DNA from: Methylophilaceae bacterium
Lineage (GTDB): Bacteria > Pseudomonadota > Gammaproteobacteria > Burkholderiales > Methylophilaceae
Assembly: GCA_010031285.1 (NCBI GenBank)
Contig: RHAY01000021.1
Span: 1 to 9,232 of the forward strand
Direction of reading: 5' to 3'
DNA: 9,232 bases
Shown here: positions 5,148 to 9,232 of the stretch, piece after piece
Numbering within the stretch: the stretch's first letter is position 1
How the letters are laid out: every line of letters starts with the position of its first letter
Program-made: the position numbers and the translations under genes
The notes under the pieces: generated by a model
Databases searched by the model: none
Told to the model about the DNA's origin: nothing
The model's input: the letters and a program-made list of their open reading frames with translations, nothing else

Positions 5148-6566
5148 ATGCAAATCCAATTTTTAGGAGCAGCAGGTGAGGTCACGGGATCAAAGTATCT
5201 TATTGACACAAGACTTCAAGAGTCATCATGCAAATTCATGGTGGACTACGGCATGTTCCAGGGTGCCCGAGAGGCCGATGAAAAGAATTTAAAACTCTTA
5301 CCGATTCATCCAGAAGAAATTTCTTTTCTAATTCTCACACATGCCCACATAGATCACTGTGGACTTATTCCTCGCTTATGTGCCCAAGGATTTAAGGGCC
5401 CTATTTATTGTACGACCACCACTGCAAAACTACTTGAGATTATGTTGCTTGATAGTGCGCATATTCAGGTCTCAGACTTTGATAGGGCTGAGAGAAAAAA
5501 CAAATTAGGCAAATGGCGTGGTGATATGCCAATCCTGTTATACGATACCAAGCAGGTAATTGAGTCACTTACTCAGGTCAAAGCTATTCCTTATGCTAAA
5601 AGGTTTTCACCTGCCTTAGGCATTGATGTGACCTTTGAAGACGCGGGACATATTTTGGGCTCCTCTATTGCGGTCATTGATGTCAAAGAAAAAAATGAAA
5701 CCCCAAAGCGCTTAGTTTTTTCAGGTGACTTAGGTATGTTTGAAAAACCTATCTTTCGTCAGCCTGCGTTCATTGAATCTGCAGATGTATTAGTGGTTGA
5801 ATCTACATACGGAGATCGAGTGCATCGAGGGATTAAAGAAACAGAAGATGAGTTGGTTGAAATTGTGACACAGACATTAGCTAGGGGCGGCAATGTGATC
5901 ATGCCAGCTTTTGCGGTAGGCAGAACACAAGAGATACTTTTTATATTAGCTGACCTCATCAGGCGAGAGCGTTTGCCTCATTTGAATGTGTGGGTTGACT
6001 CACCTATGGCGACAAAAGTGACCGAACTTACCGGCGCCTGTATAGATGAGCTTGATGATGATGCAAAGTTACTTTTTCAATGGCTATCTACTCATAAGAA
6101 TAAAATTGATGTGAGATTTGTGGCTGATGTTGAAGAATCAAAATCATTAAATCGATTAAAAAGTGGTGCGATTATTATTTCGTCCAGTGGCATGTGTCAG
6201 GCAGGACGAATTCTTCATCATCTGATTAATAATTTACCTTTCGAAAAGAATGCGATTGTGATTACAGGATTTCAGGCGCTCAGAACTTTAGGACGAAGAT
6301 TGGTGGATGAAGCCGCTTCGGTCAAAATTATGGGTGAGTATGTGAACGTCAAAGCATCCATTCATACTCTGGGAGGATTATCAGCACATGCCGATCGCGA
6401 TAATTTATTAAAGTGGTTAAAAGGATTTAAACAAAAACCAAAACATGTATTTGTGGTTCATGGAGAGCCGTCAGCTTCTATTCATTTTGTGCAATCGATT
6501 CGAGAAACTTTAAATTGGAATGATGTGATTATTCCAATACATCAAAGTATATTTGATATCAGCTAA
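5148..6566 (+). CDS. Beta-CASP metallo-beta-lactamase RNase (CPSF73/YSH1-like)
   Basis: This 472-residue predicted zinc-dependent ribonuclease has an intact active site. The metallo-beta-lactamase domain has HAHIDH at 65-70 (zinc ligands), DAGHILGS at 165-172 (H168) and SGDLG at 192-196 (D194). The beta-CASP region follows, with VVESTYGDR at 216-224 (motif A acid E218), PAFAVGRTQE at 253-262, DSPMA at 284-288 and SSSGMCQAGRILHHL at 345-359. LSAHAD at 411-416 (motif B H414) and VVHGE at 436-440 (motif C H438) complete it. A His rather than Val at motif C is the hallmark of RNA-specific members. Length fits the family (about 450-480). Bacterial homologues are mostly uncharacterised endo/exoribonucleases, so the RNA target is unknown. 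An AAAGAGAG sequence ending four bases before the ATG may be the ribosome binding site. The 3' end overlaps the convergent cysK by 8 bases. Confidence 0.93.
   Translation: MQIQFLGAAGEVTGSKYLIDTRLQESSCKFMVDYGMFQGAREADEKNLKLLPIHPEEISFLILTHAHIDHCGLIPRLCAQGFKGPIYCTTTTAKLLEIMLLDSAHIQVSDFDRAERKNKLGKWRGDMPILLYDTKQVIESLTQVKAIPYAKRFSPALGIDVTFEDAGHILGSSIAVIDVKEKNETPKRLVFSGDLGMFEKPIFRQPAFIESADVLVVESTYGDRVHRGIKETEDELVEIVTQTLARGGNVIMPAFAVGRTQEILFILADLIRRERLPHLNVWVDSPMATKVTELTGACIDELDDDAKLLFQWLSTHKNKIDVRFVADVEESKSLNRLKSGAIIISSSGMCQAGRILHHLINNLPFEKNAIVITGFQALRTLGRRLVDEAASVKIMGEYVNVKASIHTLGGLSAHADRDNLLKWLKGFKQKPKHVFVVHGEPSASIHFVQSIRETLNWNDVIIPIHQSIFDIS
6514..6538. repeat. 8-base perfect inverted repeat near the RNase/cysK convergence
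   Basis: ATTGGAAT at 6514-6521 pairs perfectly with ATTCCAAT at 6531-6538 across a 9-base loop. A second 6-base stem (ATCAAA at 6541-6546 with TTTGAT at 6552-6557, loop of five) follows at once. Both lie inside the last codons of the RNase gene and just past the cysK stop on the other strand. Neither has a GC-rich stem or a T-tract, so they are not canonical terminators, but they are the only structures at a junction with no intergenic space. Confidence 0.35.
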
Positions 6567-7533
6567 TCGCTAAGCCTTTTTCGTCAAACATACCTTCAAA
6601 GAGTGCAGAACTTAAATAACGCTCAGCAGTGTCAGGCAGAATCACAACAATTGTTTTATTTTCATATTGAGGAAGTTTGGCAAGTCTCACAGCGACTGCA
6701 GCTGCCGCACCACAAGAGATACCTGCCAAAATACCTTCTTCGCGTGCTAATCGTCTTGCGAAAGCGATAGCTTCTTCGTTACTAATTTGCTCTACCTTAT
6801 CAACAAGAGATAAATCTAAATTGCCAGGAATAAATCCCGCACCGATCCCTTGAATTTTATGAGGTGAAGGCTTGATTTCCTCACCATTTAATTTTTGTGT
6901 GATGACAGGACTTAAAGAGGGTTCGACCGCGACTGATTCAATATTTTTTTGCTTGGTATGCTTGAGATAGCGAGTCACACCTGTAATCGTGCCGCCAGTT
7001 CCAACACCTGAGACGAATACATCAATATTACCGTTAGTATCATTCCATATTTCTGGCCCTGTCGTTTTTTCGTGAATCGCAGGATTAGATGGATTATTAA
7101 ATTGCTGAAGCAAAACATATTTAGTATCAGTTGCTGCAATTTCATTCGCTTTCGCAACAGCACCATTCATGCCCTTTGGACCTTCTGTTAAAACAATTTT
7201 AGCTCCTAGCGCAGTTAAAAGTTTTCTGCGTTCCATGCTCATGGTTTCTGGCATGGTGAGTGTAATAGGTATGCCTTTAGCGGCAGCGACAAAGGCAAGT
7301 GCGATACCTGTATTACCACTTGTAGGTTCAACAATTTCTTTTCCAGGTCCAAGTAAATTTTTTTCAATGGCGTCATTAATCATGGCAACACCAATGCGAC
7401 ACTTTACAGAGTAGGCTGGATTTCTACCTTCAATTTTTGCAAGTACAGTTGCTTTGGCACCATCTGTGACACGATTTAATTTGACAAGTGGTGTATTGCC
7501 TATGGTTTGAGAATTGTCTTCAAAGTACGCCAT
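6559..7533 (-). CDS. cysK: Cysteine synthase A (O-acetylserine sulfhydrylase)
   Basis: This 324-residue cytoplasmic PLP enzyme makes L-cysteine from O-acetyl-L-serine and sulfide, the last step of sulfate assimilation. It follows E. coli CysK almost end to end. FEDNSQTIGNTPLVKLNR occupies the N-terminus. NPAYSVKCRIG at 38-48 carries the PLP Schiff-base lysine K44. EPTSGNTGIA at 69-78 is the substrate-binding loop. KTTGPEIW lies at 156-163. GVGTGGT at 176-182 is the phosphate-binding loop. IQGIGAGFIP at 227-236 follows, and GISCGA at 271-276 contains the serine that contacts the PLP ring nitrogen (S273). The CysK-type 'ETMSMERRK' segment at 96-104 argues for CysK over CysM. An AAGGAA Shine-Dalgarno sequence at 7544-7539 supports the start. 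It sits 29 bases downstream of the cupin gene, probably in the same transcript. Confidence 0.96.
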   Translation of the reverse strand: MAYFEDNSQTIGNTPLVKLNRVTDGAKATVLAKIEGRNPAYSVKCRIGVAMINDAIEKNLLGPGKEIVEPTSGNTGIALAFVAAAKGIPITLTMPETMSMERRKLLTALGAKIVLTEGPKGMNGAVAKANEIAATDTKYVLLQQFNNPSNPAIHEKTTGPEIWNDTNGNIDVFVSGVGTGGTITGVTRYLKHTKQKNIESVAVEPSLSPVITQKLNGEEIKPSPHKIQGIGAGFIPGNLDLSLVDKVEQISNEEAIAFARRLAREEGILAGISCGAAAAVAVRLAKLPQYENKTIVVILPDTAERYLSSALFEGMFDEKGLAIS

Positions 7534-7538
7534 GATAA

Positions 7539-7544
7539 TTCCTT
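7539..7544 (-). promoter_or_regulatory. Shine-Dalgarno site of cysK
   Basis: AAGGAA on the minus strand, five bases before the cysK ATG, is one of only two strong ribosome binding sites in the window. It suggests efficient, independent initiation of cysK even if the gene is cotranscribed with the cupin. Confidence 0.65.
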
Positions 7545-7562
7545 AAAATTTAAATGTTGCTA

Positions 7563-7838
7563 TTAACCAAAATGATAATGTTTCTTCAATGCTTTTTTAA
7601 CATGCCACGTGCAGGAGAGTCCTTCCTTAAAAGTAACAAGATCACCTTTGCCAAAATTTACAGGCTCTCCTCCATCAGGCGTTACCGTCACTTCACCCTC
7701 TAGAATGTAGGCAATTTCTTGTTCTGAATAGCTCCATGGAAAAGTCGATGGCTCTTTTGACCAAGTAGGACAAGACTTAATACCTAAACTATTGAGCCTT
7801 TCTTCACTTGGATTTTTTTCAACAATAATTTTTGACAT
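7563..7838 (-). CDS. Small Cupin_3 (DUF861) domain protein
   Basis: This 91-residue protein consists of a single cupin barrel of the Cupin_3/DUF861 type. The diagnostic run is WSYSEQEIAYILEGEVTV at about 35-52, then FGKGDLVTF at 62-70 and GLSCTWHV at 73-80, ending KHYHF. The classical HxH metal motif of cupins is replaced by the Y-x-E-x-E form of this subgroup (Y37, E41, E47), while histidines H79, H87 and H89 could still support a metal site. Relatives include ureidoglycine aminohydrolase, but most single-domain members have no assigned function. A strong Shine-Dalgarno sequence (AGGGG at 7850-7846, seven bases before the ATG) supports the start. It is the first gene of a pair with cysK, and the pairing raises a possible role in sulfur or amino-acid metabolism, which is inference. 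Confidence 0.85.
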   Translation of the reverse strand: MSKIIVEKNPSEERLNSLGIKSCPTWSKEPSTFPWSYSEQEIAYILEGEVTVTPDGGEPVNFGKGDLVTFKEGLSCTWHVKKALKKHYHFG

Positions 7839-7843
7839 TTCTT

Positions 7844-7850
7844 ATCCCCT
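7844..7850 (-). promoter_or_regulatory. Shine-Dalgarno site of the cupin gene
   Basis: AGGGGAT on the minus strand; its AGGGG part ends seven bases before the cupin ATG. It is the strongest ribosome binding site in the window, whereas most other genes here have none. Confidence 0.6.
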
Positions 7851-7868
7851 GAGATATTTGGATAATTC

Positions 7869-7876
7869 ATTATAAT
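7869..7876. promoter_or_regulatory. Two-way TATAAT element between cupin and selO
   Basis: The sequence ATTATAAT gives a perfect TATAAT on the minus strand (7874-7869) and another on the plus strand (7871-7876). For the minus strand, TTTACT at 7899-7894 is a possible -35 with a long 19-base spacer, and the predicted start near 7862 would leave the cupin Shine-Dalgarno sequence in a short leader. For the plus strand, I find no -35 at proper distance. The element would serve cupin-cysK and perhaps selO. Confidence 0.4.
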
Positions 7877-7904
7877 AAGAATATTAAAATATTAGTAAAT
7901 CATC

Positions 7905-7949
7905 ATGCTTAACCAAGATCAAATGCATTTCCTTCTAAGCATCACTTAA
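7905..7949 (+). other. 14-codon small ORF overlapping the selO start (possible leader peptide)
   Basis: An ATG at 7905 opens a frame encoding MLNQDQMHFLLSIT, whose TAA shares one base with the selO ATG (TAATG at 7947-7951). selO has no Shine-Dalgarno sequence of its own, so termination-reinitiation from this short ORF is conceivable. The ORF also lacks a visible ribosome binding site. A frame this short is common by chance, so this is only a candidate. Confidence 0.2.
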
Positions 7950-9232
7950 TGACTAATCAAGAGATAGATAAAGTAGGTTGGCATTTTGATCACAGCTATA
8001 TAAAGCTGCCTAAAGATTTTTTTGTTGAACAACCTCCAGTAAAAGTTCAGAAACCAAAACTTATTTTATTAAATGAACCCTTGTTAAAGTCTTTAGGTTT
8101 AAATAAAGAAGCTTTAAGTTTTGATACCTGGGGCACTATCTTTTCTGGAAATAGTATTCCTCAAAAAGCTTATCCGATTGCACAAGCATACGCAGGTCAC
8201 CAATTTGGACACTTTACTTTGTTAGGCGATGGCAGAGCTGTCTTACTGGGTGAACAGATGAATCCAGATGGCGAACGTTTTGATATTCAGTTTAAAGGAT
8301 CAGGACAAACCCCTTATTCTAGACGCGGTGATGGTCGAGCAGCATTAGGACCCATGATACGTGAGTACATCATTAGTGAGGCAATGCATGCGTTAAATAT
8401 TCCAACAACAAGAAGTTTGGCGGTAGTTGTCACAGGAGAAAGTGTGATGCGTGATGAATTATTGTCTGGTGCAGTGCTCACAAGAGTTGCAAAGAGTCAT
8501 ATTCGTGTAGGCACGTTTCAGTTTGCTTCCACACTAAATGACATTCAAAAATTAAAAGCCCTCACTGATTACACAATTGATCGACACTATCCAGAGTGCA
8601 AAGAAAAAGATAATCCTTACCTTGCATTTTTAAACGCAGTAATTGAAAGGCAAGCATTACTGGTTAGCCAATGGATGCATGTAGGTTTTATTCATGGTGT
8701 GATGAATACAGATAATATGGCGATCTCTGGCGAAACTATTGATTATGGTCCTTGCGCATTTATGGATCGCTATCATCCTGAGACCGTATTTAGTTCGATT
8801 GATCGTCAGGGTCGTTATGCATATGCTAATCAAGCGCCTATTGCACAGTGGAACTTAGCAAGATTTGCTGAGACCTTGCTTCCACTCATAGATCAAGATG
8901 ATGATAGATCGATTGAATTGGCAACTCAATCCGTGAATAGTTTTTCAGAGCAATTCCAGGCGGCATGGCTAAAGGGCATGCGACAAAAAATAGGTTTATT
9001 CAGTGAAGAAATAAGTGATACTGATTTAATCAATGAGTTATTAGTTCTTATGCAAAAAAATAAAGCTGACTATACGCTCACATTTAGACATCTTTCTTCA
9101 GATGCGATTTTAAAGAACGCTATTTTTGAAGATAGATCATTTAAGGCTTGGTATCAAAAATGGATGCATCGCATTCAAAAACAAAAAGAAGGTGAGAAGG
9201 CATCAAAGCTTATGATGTTAAAGCATAATCCA
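7949..9232 (+). CDS. selO: Protein adenylyltransferase SelO (YdiU family), C-terminus beyond window
   Basis: The frame stays open for 428 codons to the window edge; the family is usually about 480-520 residues, so roughly the last tenth is missing. SelO is a pseudokinase-fold enzyme that binds ATP in a flipped orientation and transfers AMP to Ser/Thr/Tyr of target proteins, with a role in oxidative-stress response. Visible motifs are YAGHQFG at 81-87, GDGRA at 93-97, FKGSGQTPYSRRGDGRA at 115-131 (K116 as the likely ATP-phosphate lysine), REYIISEAM at 138-146, IPTTRSL at 151-157 and HIRVGTFQ at 184-191. HGVMNTDNM at 249-257 and TIDYGPCAFMD at 263-273 carry the metal/catalytic residues (D255, N256, D265). 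GRYAY lies at 288-292. The N-terminus (VGWHFDHSYIKLP) fits the family start, supporting the ATG at 7949. There is no Shine-Dalgarno sequence. It is divergent from cupin-cysK. Confidence 0.94.
   Translation, partial: MTNQEIDKVGWHFDHSYIKLPKDFFVEQPPVKVQKPKLILLNEPLLKSLGLNKEALSFDTWGTIFSGNSIPQKAYPIAQAYAGHQFGHFTLLGDGRAVLLGEQMNPDGERFDIQFKGSGQTPYSRRGDGRAALGPMIREYIISEAMHALNIPTTRSLAVVVTGESVMRDELLSGAVLTRVAKSHIRVGTFQFASTLNDIQKLKALTDYTIDRHYPECKEKDNPYLAFLNAVIERQALLVSQWMHVGFIHGVMNTDNMAISGETIDYGPCAFMDRYHPETVFSSIDRQGRYAYANQAPIAQWNLARFAETLLPLIDQDDDRSIELATQSVNSFSEQFQAAWLKGMRQKIGLFSEEISDTDLINELLVLMQKNKADYTLTFRHLSSDAILKNAIFEDRSFKAWYQKWMHRIQKQKEGEKASKLMMLKHNP

Noticed and set aside
7169..7414. Plus-strand open frame antisense to cysK
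   Set aside because: It is a mirror of highly conserved cysK codons with no start signal or family resemblance.
7832..7860. Perfect TTGACA (7832-7837) as -35 for selO with TATTTG at 7855
   Set aside because: The TTGACA lies across the start codon of the cupin gene, the paired -10 lacks the essential last T, and the predicted leader would be long. Kept only as a remote possibility.

Overview
The window is an ordinary-looking, gene-dense stretch of an AT-rich Gram-negative chromosome (GC in the mid-to-upper 30s percent by eye). The gene set suggests a proteobacterium: an MHS-family permease, a Mak-like ROK kinase, an enterobacterial-type CysK, SelO, a lipobox lipoprotein and a small exported HNH protein. 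I lean towards a low-GC beta-proteobacterium such as a Methylophilaceae-like lineage, but nothing here fixes the taxonomy. I see no rRNA, tRNA, CRISPR, insertion sequence, phage gene or attachment site. No gap without a gene exceeds about 110 bases.

Left part (1-1625). On the minus strand, a BioF2/FemAB-like acyltransferase is followed by the first 27 codons of a membrane protein resembling DUF3147; the two are separated by only two bases and look translationally coupled. Divergent from them is a small exported HNH-motif protein, with only 39 bases between the two start codons.

Middle part (1717-4754). An MHS-family MFS transporter lies on the minus strand. Next comes a plus-strand 57-codon gene (3077-3250) with a C2HC zinc-finger pattern, which standard length cut-offs would miss. 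It converges on, and overlaps by 11 bases, a minus-strand pair: a DedA-family membrane protein directly abutting a Mak-like ROK fructokinase.

Right part (4865-9232). A small cysteine-rich lipoprotein precedes a beta-CASP metallo-beta-lactamase RNase on the plus strand. The RNase converges with an 8-base overlap on the minus-strand pair cupin-cysK. Divergent from the cupin is selO, a protein adenylyltransferase that runs off the right edge after 428 codons.

Most genes do household work: sugar phosphorylation, cysteine synthesis, envelope lipid handling, RNA processing and redox-linked protein AMPylation. I did not find a convincing undescribed multi-gene system. The points most worth checking are the zinc-finger microprotein, the coupled acyltransferase/DUF3147 pair, the exported HNH protein, the small ORF overlapping the selO start, and several very compact divergent promoters.
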